Source of the DNA: Torymus aiolomorphi
Lineage: Eukaryota > Arthropoda > Insecta > Hymenoptera > Torymidae
Assembly: GCA_036365515.1 (NCBI GenBank)
Contig: CM070873.1
Span: 44,445,157 to 44,509,156, forward strand
Reading direction: 5' to 3'
DNA: 64,000 nt
Shown one piece after another: positions 14,986 to 26,923 of this stretch. A program made the position numbers and the translations under genes. Each line of letters opens with the position of its first letter. Within the stretch, counting starts at the first letter, position 1. A model generated the notes under the pieces. That model had not been told where the DNA came from and did no database searches. It worked only from the letters and a program-made list of their open reading frames with translations.

Positions 14986-17179
14986 TATATATTGTAACGA
15001 GCGGGGATATAACATAACGACTTTTGCCGCTGTCGAAATCTATTTTTCATATTATACACGTGTATATAATATTGACTTCGGGTATGGAAAACTGGGTCGA
15101 CTCGCTGGTAACGCTATATATTCGCGGGCGCTCTGAAATTGAAAAAGCCACGCGCGGTTCGCGCTCGACAAAATCATTTCTCAATATCTATAAACTTCCC
15201 CGAGGCAATCGGCCCCTGCAAAGGCGAAAAATGCCACGAATGTAGCGTATACATATATATATATATATATATCTGTGTACCACCGCGCTGAAAAAGCTCA
15301 AATATTAAATACGCGGGTCCGCGTGTGCATTCCGGTAAAAGATGAAAATTCCCCCGTAAAACCGAATACATGCACAGATATATATATACACAGGAGAGCG
15401 CAGTGACATACTTCACTTAATCGACGACTACCATACGACGATGATAAATTATATATGGCCCGGTATAATCTAACGGGCTTTCACGACGAATCGAAAGTCG
15501 TCGCGGAGTCCCGCGGGATTCAATTGCCGGCGATAAATTTCGTGCGGCGCTCGCTCGACCGTTTGTTTTTCCTTCCGCTGTATTATACGAATTCGCGAAG
15601 CATTCGCGATCCAGCGAAGGAGTGGAATTAGCGCCGGTGCAGCTTCCGCTCGCGCGCGCGCGGCTTTTAATTTACTATTATTACGCTAATCGTTAAATTG
15701 GAAAGTTCATTTCAATTAGATAATCAAGCACGAGTGTGTGTGTTGTTACGGGTAAAAATACTTTAACCGCGCACGCGCATGAGCAAGTGCCATAAATTAC
15801 GGGTATGTGGAGAGCGAGAGGATGATAGTCTAGGTATATATGCGGTTGCTCCCTTCCTTTTTATTGCGAGCGTTTAAAAATAGCGTTTCGCGTAATCGCA
15901 TAATGCGCAGTGTGTGTGTGTGTGTAGAACGGTAGGGTTTATTATACATGACGGGCACACTGCAAGTTTATTAATTATAACTGCGTTATAATAACAAACC
16001 GCGCTCGCGAAATATGAAACGCTTTGCTTTATAACCACACATATAGGCACGAAGCGGGGCTGGAAACAAAGTTTCCCAGCGGCGGAAACTCGCGAGCGCT
16101 TTCGCCACTCAATTATAACCAGCCAGCGGCGAGATGCATCGGATTATATGACCGCTTCTGTTTACAAATAAAACGGTGGGCGCATGCGCCTTTATTATTA
16201 TATATACGTTTTAATATAACCAACGCCGGTAGAATCCATTGAGTCGAGTTTCTTGCCGCCCCGCGGCGGGGATATATATATACACACGTATGGTTCAAGC
16301 GTGCGGCGGGAAACGAGATACCGCGGCGATGCGATATAAGGTGTCGCACGCTCGCTTCCCCGATACGATATTCTATAAGCACGTGGTGAAATCCGAGAAT
16401 CGTCGACGACACCCCCCCTCCCCCCCTCCACCGGGGATAAAACACTTTCTTCTTCATCCCGCCGAGCGTTAATTTCGTGCGGGGTCGTGAATATTATGGA
16501 AATATATATATAAGGAGAAGAAGGTCGGATTTTCAATTAATCACAGCGGGGATCGTTTTGTTGAGTGCAGGTTGTCGGCAGAGTTCCTTACTTTCCGTGT
16601 CAAAAGCACCCACGCGGCGACTGCACGAGCGCGCGTGCGAGTATCCTCCTTTCTCCCCGTTAAGTACCATTATATAGGCGTGTGTATTATGAATGGGCTG
16701 GAGAGGAAAATTTTCCCTTAAAAAGTTCGCGGGATGTTCGTATGGTATAATGAAAATGGCTGGAGTACAAAAGTGTATATGGCTCGGGGGAATGAGGTTG
16801 TGTGGGTGAGTTTGGCCGGGATCGCGGTGGTAAAAGTTTTCGGGGTCGTGGGAAATTTTTATTAAATTATGTTTTATCGCATTTGGAGGTGTATAGTTTG
16901 GGATGCTATTATTACGAATTTCGACTTATAATTGGTTTTTGGTGTATTAAATTTATTTTTATAATAGCCAAATAAAATAATAATACTAATAGGAAATCGT
17001 ACAGAAGCTAAAATACGTTACGTGCAGCAGCATGGTATAAACTTTTGTAGATTCCGCGTCATTGTATAGATAAAGTAATAATACTGAAGTCTAACTTTAC
17101 TATTATTTTTTTTTTAAATTAAAATATGACTTCGTACATTCAATGTTGTTTGTCATTTCTTTCAGTGTTTTGTTGAATA
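14986..17179. other. Non-coding stretch, CpG-rich then AT-rich
   Basis: No gene is visible. Short TA/CA tracts (about 15247-15271, 15909-15926) and many CGCG words mark 15000-16860, followed by AT-rich DNA. Open frames are short and non-conserved. Confidence 0.55.
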
Positions 17180-18021
17180 CCCTGGTAGAAATTGTCTCTA
17201 TCGAAAATAACCAGGAATTTAATAGATAGTGGATAGCTAATTTCTGGACAGTGATGAAACGATTTTTCCGGTCATATGTTCTCTATTTAATGGACAGAAG
17301 GTATAAGGTTTTTACTAAATTTTTTCTGTAATTTGATTATTCATTTAAAACTAAATATTAAAAAAAAGATAGCTATATAACCAAAATGTCAACACGAATT
17401 ATGGGTATTTAATTCGTTTATAGTACTGTTTCGGGGGATACAAATGAAAACAATGATTTTTCCGTTTGATTCTGTCTCTCGCACTCCTCGCCATAATGTA
17501 AGCTAATGTAAATTTGTGAAAAAACATTCTATTATTTAGTGTATTAAATGGTGAATATGATCGGAAAACCCGTTTCATCAATGGATAGAAATGACCAAGA
17601 AAGGTATTTAGTTTTTGACGATTATTGGTGAAATTAGCTATTTATTAGGAAAATAATGGATCGATTTCCACAAGGGTATGATAGTTTTTGAAAGCAATTT
17701 GAGGAAAAGTTTCATTAAAAAATATATAAAAATATTAATTTCTTTGTAGCTCGGTATAGAGATGTCATGTGCGAAGTTCAAAAATAAATATCTGAATTCT
17801 TAGTATGGGAAGGGATATTGAAATTTTAACCACGTATATAAAAACAACACATAAGCGAATATAAGTTTTAAATTATAAATGAAATTCGAATAAATTAGCC
17901 CTGATAGAAAATTAACCATATTTTATAGCTAATGCTATAAAAAATCATAATGCAAAAATTAATATAATTCATCTGAAAGTTCTACTATTATTTAAAATAC
18001 ATAATTTATTTCGGTTTGGTA

Positions 18022-19117
18022 CACTGACAGAAAAAATCTGGTAAAAATTCTTATGTTGTCATGTAAAAATTACCATGTTGGAATCGTAACTCGACCATAT
18101 GTCGGATTTTTAGCAGAAATTGCAATACACGTAGGAAAAATTCCAAGTCTAACATGGGAATTTTTTTATAACTGATTTTAAAGAGCGAAAAAAATTATTA
18201 CATCTTTTTTTTTTTAGGAGTGGGGGAGCGAGTATCAGACACATAATTATTATATTTAGACAATACAGAAGTTATTTTTGAATTAAACATGATTAAAGAA
18301 AATTTATTAAATAAATTAAAAATTTTTGACGGCATCGAGACTCGAACCTGGAACCCTTGGCACGGTAGTCGGGAGCGCTAACCACTTACCTAAAAGACAT
18401 ATGTCCTACAAAATTTTGGAACTTGTATATCCCCAAACGTAAGTTATGCGCGCTAATTTTATAACAAATTATGCTTTAACTCGAATAATATTATTCTCTA
18501 TTTTAACGTAATTTATTACAAATGTTATATATTAAGAATATTGTTTAACATTTTATAACTATTACCAATACCTTAAATTAAACAAGCTCATTTATTTATT
18601 AATGAATTTGTATTTTCGATATAATGGTTTTTCACAACCTTCCTTAAAAATATTACAAATAAACAATGATTTTAAAAATTGTCTTATCATAAAAAATAAA
18701 AAAAAAATAAAAACAAGTATGTTGGATTAGAACGCACATTCAGTTTTTGCGTTTAGCGTTTGTGTTTTGTCTCGATGTTGCCAAGGTGGATTGAGTTTGT
18801 TGACATGTATCTGTCTGAATCTTTCCTATTTTGACATTGAAGAGGTCAACTTTTCGTGCACTCGCGGGGTGTTTACGATTGAACGTGTGAATTCTTACTC
18901 TAAAACTCTCTCAATTTTTACCATGCTAGCCTGGGAAAATGTACAAAAGATAAAGTTCTATTAGTCACGTGTTAATTTTTACTATGCTGGCATAGGAAGT
19001 TTTACTTGTGACATTGGACTTTTTCATATAAAAGATAGTAAATATTTCGATTTTAAGCAGTTGTGGGCAACTTCCAAGAGCAACATAGGAATTTTTCCCC
19101 GGGTTTTTCTGTCAGTG
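18022..19117 (-). mobile_element. 1.1-kb CACTGACAG TIR element, copy 2 (inverted)
   Basis: This is the inverted copy of 9875-10976, differing mainly by scattered substitutions and small indels. TA flanks both ends (18020-18021 and 18118+1000, that is 19118-19119), giving a TA duplication. Clean insertion inside the CCCTGG element shows it arrived later. Copies 1 and 2 are about 8 kb apart in opposite orientation. Confidence 0.85.
18318..18392 (-). promoter_or_regulatory. tRNA-like polymerase III unit, copy 2
   Basis: Reading the - strand: A-box-like TAGGTAAGTGG at 18392-18382, B box GGTTCGAGTCT at 18348-18338, then a T-run at 18322-18318. Both boxes are unchanged from copy 1. Confidence 0.6.
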
Positions 19118-19209
19118 TACATAATTATGAAATACAACCAATGTTCGTTTTTAGCCATCATAAAGTTAACTGAACATTAGCTAGCTTCTGGTTAACATTT
19201 CTACCAGGG

Positions 19210-20118
19210 AGATTTCCCAGAAAACTGTATGGTACAGTTTTGCTGGTAACTTCAGTATCAATTAATATTTCTACTCGATTTCCGACAAAGTTTAAAATTT
19301 CAATTATAATTTTATTCAATTTAATTTTCGATAAATTTTCATACTACAATAACAGACTCATTAAAAGTGCTGTAAATGTAATTACAATTCGAAATCGCCA
19401 CGCCAACATATATTTAATGCAAAATTTATCGGCTTTAAAAGTTAAACTTCATCACTTCATGTGACGCATCATAATTTTTCTAACGAAATTTTGATCTGAA
19501 ATCCCGTCAATTTCCAGCGCTGTAACGTCACTGTCAAAGACCATTAAAATTGCGATGAAAAATCATGCAGAACAGTCAATCACTTTTCAATTTACACGAA
19601 AATTTCCATACCCACGCTACCAACTTTTCCAACAGCCATTCCAAAAAATTCCATATCCTCCATCCCATCACCCATAATTCACCTACACTCCCTTCTACAC
19701 ACACCGCACACCACACACGGCAACCCTAACACACATTCCACGCTTCCAGCGATCCTCCCACGAGAAAAAAACGAAGAAAATAAAGAAAATTCCGTCCGTG
19801 TAAACACACTCTCCCGGTCCTCCCATACACACGATCTCTCCGCGCATGTACAACCCACCATGCACCTAACTGTACCGGCGAAAAAAGTTTTTCGGGGCTG
19901 CCGCTGTAGCGCTCGCGCACTCGACCCCGAGGTCAGCCTCTCCACGCGCGAATGCGAATGCGAAATTGATAATAAACCGCTAGGAGAGGTAGGTATATAA
20001 GCCTCGCTCGTGTACAGCAGCAGCAGCAGCCGCACGACCTATAAGGCAAACTCTCTCCCGTACACAACACGCGCCGACGGGGAATTTACGTTTCCGTTTG
20101 TCCGCAACACGTATAGCT

Positions 20119-20150
<32 letters not shown>

Positions 20151-22087
20151 TTCCACTGATTCACGGCGTGTATATATATACACACACAGCGAGCGTGTCG
20201 ATTTTGCATCGGAAACCTACCTACATCACGCGAGAGATGCTTGCTATACGTCTTTCTCCTTCTCACTATGTGTGTGTGTGTGTACTTCGCGAGAGAGAGA
20301 GAGAGAGAAAGAGCTCGTGGGATTTATGGGCAGCGATGCTAACTACTCGCGCGGGGGTCGGAATCGCGGCCACGCGCCTCCGAGACTCCTACTTTCCGCG
20401 GTATAGAGGAGAGGCTCGTTCTTTATGCGCGCGCGCGCGCGGATATATACTTACTCGCGTGTGTGTAGTGAGGGAGAGAGGGAAAAGTGACGCGCGAACC
20501 TAATTCGATACTAATTAGCCGATGGCAACGGCGACGCGCCTGCGCGATCTTTGTTCCTGATAATAGGTTAAATTAGCGCGCCGCCGAGGAGGAGGAGCTG
20601 GTGCTATGTGATTTCATTGTGAGGGAGAGAGGCACACTTCGCTTCTAATGAATCGAGAGAGCGGCTTTATCCTCCTTCTTCTTTTTTTTCTCCTCTCTTC
20701 GCGTGCGGATTTGCATCCGCGCGCGCCGCGTTGTTGTACACGAAATTCCGAAATAATTGAACTACGGCGCCGAGTTTTTCCTATATATACATATCTCTAG
20801 GTATACATAATAAGCGCATTACCGCAGCTCCTTTCTTCTAGCTGCGCTTCTTCTTATTCAAATTGTTGCGCTAGTGCGATTGCGGCGTATATGTATAAGT
20901 ATCGCGTTACCCCGGCGAGAAATTACAATCGTTCTCGCGGGCAATCCATCCTTGAATTTCCAGCCCGTCTCTCCACTCTCCGCAGAATTATTCACTCGAA
21001 GTAAGGTTCTCTCTCTCTCTCTCTCTACTCGCGCTTCGTTCCTCTCCCTCCGCGCGAAATGATCGAGGCATCGATTAATTTCACCACGCGCATATACGTA
21101 TACCTACATGCGCATACGAGAGAGAGAGCGCCGATATTTACGACCTTGCCCCATGATTGAGATTCCCGCGTGTGTTCGCGCGACTTCGTATTTCGGATTC
21201 GATCGCGCGTGCACCGCCGTCGAGACAATAAATCTCCGGCCGGATGGGTAATGATAAGGGAGGGAGAGGTACTTCGTGAGCGTGCGGCATGGGGCTAATG
21301 GCCGGGAAATCGAGATCCACGCGCGCATGTGTGCGTGCGGGAAAACCTATATGATGATTAATGAGCAGCAAAGGGAGAGAGAGTTAAAGACGCCGACTCG
21401 TAAAAGCGGCGTGCGGCCGCGTACTTTTGCACACTGTGCTCGACTTTTGAGAGAGACGCGGCTTTTACGAGTTAATTAACTCGCTTGCTCTCTCTCTGTC
21501 GAGCTGAGGGGGTCCCCACCCTGAACGAAGTTAATGAGAAATTCTTCGCTCGAGCGTCTTTTCCCGGATGAGGCGCGTAAATTCGCGCGGTAGTATATTG
21601 TACAGAATTCGCGTTCGACTATATACGTGCTTACACAGGTGTGTATAAAAAGATCCAATCACACTAATACAACGCGGCTTTCCGGCGCCCTAAACGTTAA
21701 TTTCAATTAAACCGTGTGCCAGCAACATCCGCACGAACAAAAGAAAGAAAGAAACGAAGAAGGAGAATTATCCCCCCGTTGCCGTATAAAGCGTAATTAA
21801 TCCGCGCAGCGGCGAAAGTTTCCCTCGCGCGCGCGAGAAAAGTGCAGTAGCGGTACCGATGTATATAGTCGAGTACGAGTGTGTGTGTATATATATACGC
21901 GCGACTCTCCCACGCGACACTGGGTTACTATTACACCCACTCCAGGTTTCACGGAATGCTATATATGCGCCTCGGTAACATGTTTTTGTAATCTGCCCAC
22001 TCGGCAAAGTTTTGCAGTAACACTTGACGCTTTGTCATATTTGTTGTCGGTATTCGCGTCATGCCGACGTCATACTCGCCAGAGATA
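19210..22087. other. Non-coding block, mostly CpG-rich
   Basis: No gene is visible. From 19700 the DNA is CpG-rich with (GA)n near 20292-20308 and (CT)n near 21010-21026. A TATATAAG sequence at about 19993 is a good match to a TATA box on the + strand, but no initiator or exon could be tied to it. It could be an upstream promoter for the + strand gene; that is a guess. Confidence 0.45.
20116..20150. repeat. (GCA)n trinucleotide repeat
   Basis: About 11-12 CAG/GCA units. Poly-Ala or poly-Leu frames over it are not supported as genes. Confidence 0.9.
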
Positions 22088-22112
22088 CACTGTTAAAAAT
22101 ATTCTTAAATTT

Positions 22113-23310
22113 AAGAAACTTTTACGTTACAAATGTCATTGAATTTTAAGAATAATGTAACGAAGTGTAATTTAATATACAAATACATTAAGTTTAATAC
22201 AAAAATAATTAAATTTAAGGTAAATGTAGTAGAAGTTCAAGAATTATGTATTAAAATTTAATACTGATAACAGAAAACGAATAAATATACAAGTAATGAC
22301 AGTTTTTAGTAAAATTAATACATATTTAAGTTACTTTTGCAAATGAAATTTGAAAATAATCTAAATGAAAATTAAGAATATAAGTGAAAATTAAAAACAA
22401 CGTAACTGAAAGTAAATTCATATGCAAATACATTAAGTTTAATAAACATAATAATAAATACTTAATATAAATATAATTAAAATTCAATGGCAGCATATTA
22501 AAATTCATTACAATAACATAAAACAAATTAATGTACAAGTACAATGCAGATGTTAATAAATTTAGAAAATACTTAAGTTATATATGCAACTGAAATTTAA
22601 GTATAATCTATTTGAAAGTTATGTATGTAACTAAAATTTAATAGCAATGTAACTAGTAGAAATTTAATGCACAAGTACATTAAGTTTCATACATAACAAT
22701 GTTCTTCAATTTAAGAAACTTTACGTTACAAATGTCACTGAATTTTAAGAATAATGTAACGAAGTGTAATTTAATATACAAATACATTAAGTTTAATACA
22801 AAAATAATTAAATTTAAGGTAAATGTAGTAGAAGTTCAAGAATTATATATTAAAATTTAATACTGATAACAGAAAACGAATAAATATACAGATAATGACA
22901 GTTTTTAGTAAAATTAATACATATTTAAGTTACTTTTGCAAATGAAATTTGAAAATAATTTAAATAAAAATTAAGAATATAAGTGAAAATTAAAAACAAC
23001 GTAACTGAAAGTAAATTCATATGCAAATACATTAAGTTTAATAAACATAATAATAAATACTTAATATAAATATAATTAAAATTCAATGGCAGCATATTAA
23101 AATTCATTACAATAACATAAAACAAATTAATGTACAAGTACAATGCAGATGTTAATAAATTTAGAAAATACTTAAGTTATATATGCAACTGAAATTTAAG
23201 TATAATCTATTTGAAAGTTAGGTATGTAACTAAAATTTAATGTAACTAGAATAAATTTAACGTACAAGTACATTAAGTTTCATGCATAAAAAACAATGCT
23301 CTTCAATTTA
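22113..23310. repeat. 599-bp tandem duplication inside the CACTGTTAAAAA element
   Basis: Two consecutive near-identical units are offset by 599 bp; the text at 22381-22540 recurs almost base for base at 22980-23139. A third, partial and more diverged unit starts near 23291. This is a structural feature of the host element, not a gene. Confidence 0.85.
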
Positions 23311-24187
23311 AGAAACTTTAAGTTATAAGTTTTACTGAATTTTAGGAATGTAACTGAATATAATTAAAAATATTCTTAAATTTAATACACTTTTAATGTA
23401 CAGTTGCACATTAAATTCAAGTTTTTTGTACATGAAAGTATTTTAATGCAAAAAAAAACTTAATTTTAATGAATTATTACGAAAATTTAATATATTGCTA
23501 CAAAAATTAATAATTTTGTCTTTGAAATTTCAAATATACGTAGACAAAAATTCAACATTACATTAAAAATACAGCCGTATATAAAAAATAAGTAAAAGTT
23601 ATTAAAATTTAATGTACGGTTTACAAATATTTCAGTTTTTTTAACATGAAAATCAATATAAAATTGAATTAAATTTAATATACTTTACATGAAATTTCAA
23701 TTTATGTGGCGAGTGCTCATTTTAAGTATAGAACATGAAATTTCCTGTACCTAATATGAAAATTCGTGTGCATTTTCATGAAAATTGCAATACCCTACCC
23801 ATGGAAATTAATGCAAAAGTTAATTAAATTTAAGGCACTTCATCTAAAATCTCAATACATGTAACTAATTGTTAGTTCAAATCAAAAGTATTAATTATTT
23901 TCATGAACATTTTTATGAATATTGCGATTTATAAGCTTGAAAATTAATATATCAGATGCCGGTAAGGTAGAGATCGTTACGGTACATATGGCCTTAAGAA
24001 AAATTTTTATGTTAATCAAATTTAATTAATTAATATCTGAAAGTAATTACTCATTTTCTTAAAACGTTATCTAAATAAATAATTACTAAAAACCATTAAT
24101 ATTTTAGATGAATAATGAAAATGTATAATATCAATTGAATGAATATAGATAGTGCACCTTATGTAGATGAAAATGTCCAAACTGTTA

Positions 24188-24784
24188 CCCGAACGGAAAA
24201 TGAATAGGGCTAGCCCTGCGTAAACGTAAGGGCCTAACTAGGTTTGCCGTAAGGGCCCCCAGCAAGGCGCGTAACGCGGTGCTGGTATGGCCCCGGCCCG
24301 GACTGATAAGGCCTTAATTTGCCTGAAAATCGCCTTACAAAAATATTTAGATATTAAACTAGGGCTACGTGAATGGCCCTCGTCTGGCCCTGATATGTAT
24401 CCATCAGACGGTACGCCTTACGAAGCCCTGATCAAGCCTTGATATTGTAATGACATGTCTGGATTTAGTAGGTTAAAAATAATTTTTTTTCATTTCTTAC
24501 GTTAATGTCATTACTACAGAGTAACACATCTGTGTTATTTGAAAAAGTTTATTGAATTATTTTAGATAACTTGCAACGCTTACAAAGCTCTGCATTATTT
24601 AAAGCAGTAAATTACCAAACAGTGAAAAATACGAGCTATGTCCGGGAAAGCCCGCCAGGGCCGGAGGTGCGCCCCATTACGCGACTTGTTAAGGGCCTCA
24701 CCAGGTGCCATGTCAGGACCTTATGATTATTTTAAGGCATCGGATAAGGCCCTGGCATTAGCCCTAAGTCAATTTCTGTTCGGG
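24188..24784. mobile_element. Nested 597-bp TIR element, CCCGAACGG ends, TA duplication
   Basis: The ends CCCGAACGGAAAATGA and TCAATTTCTGTTCGGG are inverted and TA flanks both. Internal GGCCTTA/TAAGGCC and AGGGCTAG/TAGCCCT words make it more GC-rich than its host. The related core at 62530-62920 lacks this insertion, and the homologous DNA on both sides runs on without it, which supports an empty site. Confidence 0.8.
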
Positions 24785-24797
24785 TACAAGCGAGCGA

Positions 24798-24887
24798 TAG
24801 CGTAATGGATAACGTGCGTGCGTAGTAACCCAAGGGTCGTGGGTTCGATTCTCGGTCAGGTCAAAAATTTTATGTAACGTTTTTTTT
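24798..24887 (+). promoter_or_regulatory. tRNA-like polymerase III unit in the 3.7-kb element
   Basis: TAGCGTAATGG (24798-24808) fits the A-box consensus. The D stem GCGT/ACGT still pairs. GGTTCGATTCT (24842-24852) is a near-consensus B box, and a run of eight Ts (about 24880-24887) follows as a polymerase III terminator. The anticodon and acceptor stems do not form, so it is tRNA-derived, arginine-like at most, and not a working tRNA. Confidence 0.65.
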
Positions 24888-25774
24888 CTGCGATAATAAA
24901 AATGAGATTAATTTATAAACAAAGTTCTCTAATGGATAAGCGAAAATTTATAATAATTAAAAAAGTTATATGCATAAATTATAACATTCTTCATACAACA
25001 CAAATTAAGTGGTAAGTAAATATATAATAAATTTACATCAAAATAATGATTACAACTAAAACTAACCTTGCATTAATTAAATTTTGTAAAATTTTTGGAT
25101 TTGAGTATCTCAATTAAAATTTAAAAAATAATTTTTTGTAATAAATAAATATTAAATATTACTCATTAAACATTCTGCATTAAATTTTATATACAAATTA
25201 TAAAATTTCAGATAAATGCATTGAATTATCAACTGTATAAAAAAATAGTATTTTGTTACGTGAATTATATATTTAATAGGCGGTAAATTAATTTTAAGAA
25301 TCTGGTATCTAATTTTTTAATAAATTTAATGTGTCATTCTGCATTAAATTTCATACACAAATTATTAAATCTCATAACATTGTATTAGTTTTCAGCAGTG
25401 TTATTGAATATTATTTTGCTACTTATATTATATTTAATAGACGGTACATTAACTTAAGAATCTTGCATCTAATTTTGCAATTAATTTAATGTATCATTCT
25501 GCATTAAATTCCATATACAAATTGTTAAATTTCATGAAATTGTATTGAATTTTAAACTATATCAATAAATAGTATTTTGTTACGTGTATTATATTTAATA
25601 GGAGGTAAATTAATTTTAAGAATCTAGTATCTAATTTTTTAATAATCTTCTGCATTAAATTTCATAACATTGTATTGAGTTTTCAACAATGTTATTAAAT
25701 GTCATTCCGTTACGTTTGTGAAACAAGCTTTCGTTACATTTAACTTAAATTTAAGAAACATTTTTTTAACAGTG

Positions 25775-26384
25775 TAGATAGAAAAGATAGAAAGAGAGCT
25801 TAAAAAAATACGACGCATCACCTGTTGCGACGTGAAAAGTAGGGGGTAAGGTAGGTAGGTAGGCGAATTAGCGGAAGAGAGTAAACAAGACCAATTAAAG
25901 CCGAGCCCGTAAATCGCGAGTTTGCTCTTCTGCTGCTGCTGGAGTTGTATATAAGTATACATATATGTAGTGGTACATAAAGTTAGAGACATGGATAATT
26001 CAGCGAGCGAGTGAACGCTGCTGCTGTAGTCGACACGCCTACCCTCCGCAGAGAGAGAGAGCAAGCAACTAAGTATAAGTAATGATCGATAACGGAGCGC
26101 TGCAGTTCCAGGAAGTCCGCAGGATTTACTGCCGCCCTGTGTGCAGTGTGTACAGGTTGTCATCGACAGGCGCACACGCGGGGTTACGCGACGACGAGGG
26201 ACTTTCTTTCGGGCGGATGGGGAGGAAATAATTAGCGGGCCAATTTGCGCGCGGAGCCGGGGTATAACATCGTTGAATAATATTGTCACTCATCGAGTGG
26301 TGGTTCTCGGGAAAGATTCTCCGTGTTTATGAAAGAGACAGGCGGGGTAATAACCTTTTCCGAGAATTCCACCCGGTATGAATA
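25775..26384. other. Non-coding stretch
   Basis: No supported gene. A 195-codon frame on the - strand (25702-26289) runs across a transposon end and low-complexity DNA and has no recognisable domain. Confidence 0.5.
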
Positions 26385-26923
26385 GAGATTGATTGATTGC
26401 TGGTTTATTTATTTAACTAATGGCCAGAGTCTAATATAGTTAAGGCATTTTACAATGACGGCAATGTCTTGACAGACAGTAATGGTAATAGTAATTTATT
26501 AAAAATATAAGTTTTACAAACGTCTGAGAAAACGTGTATAAATATTCGTACATATTGATAAACGTTTTAGAACTGTGATTATAGGTTTTTCGTTTCTAAT
26601 ATGAAATAAATAGATTTAATAATCGATCACCAGTTTTAGTCTCTTCAAAATACTAGTTTTCCACATTAATTTAAAATATGCTTTCAGAGCTATTTTGAAC
26701 CTCCTGAGGAAAGAAAGATTTCTAATCTCAGCAGGCAAAGAATTCCATCAGTGTACACCTCTTACCTGGAATGATTTTATTCCAGTTTCAGTACGCATCA
26801 GGCGGACTTTTAATTCTCTAATTTCGCCTATATTTGCGCATCTGGGATACATATCTAGAGAAGAGACTTTCTGTAGTTTCTCCTCAAATCATTGCCTAGC
26901 CATCCCACGGCCGCTCTATGAGG

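Larger units (their letters stand above)
17180..19209. mobile_element. CCCTGGTAGAAATT TIR element hosting a nested element
   Basis: The left end CCCTGGTAGAAATT and right end ATTTCTACCAGGG are inverted. The interior shares GATGAAACGATTTTTC and TCTGTCTCTCGCACTCCTCG with the relatives at 1, 32698 and 53455. A full copy of the CACTGACAG element is inserted at 18022-19117; without it this element is about 930 bp. No coding capacity was seen, and no clear target duplication was found for this copy. Confidence 0.65.
22088..25774. mobile_element. 3.7-kb TIR element with CACTGTTAAAAA ends
   Basis: The left end CACTGTTAAAAATATTCTT and right end AAGAAACATTTTTTTAACAGTG are inverted, with TTAAATTTAAG next to both, and both are flanked by TA. 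The interior is very AT-rich, dense in AAATTTAA words, and contains a 599-bp tandem duplication, a tRNA-like unit and a nested CCCGAACGG element. No transposase frame is present, so it is a large non-autonomous DNA element. Confidence 0.7.

Noticed and set aside
24798..24887. Functional tRNA gene
   Set aside because: The D arm and boxes exist but the anticodon and acceptor stems do not form.
25702..26289. 195-codon - strand frame
   Set aside because: It crosses a transposon terminus and low-complexity DNA, with no recognisable motif or splice context.
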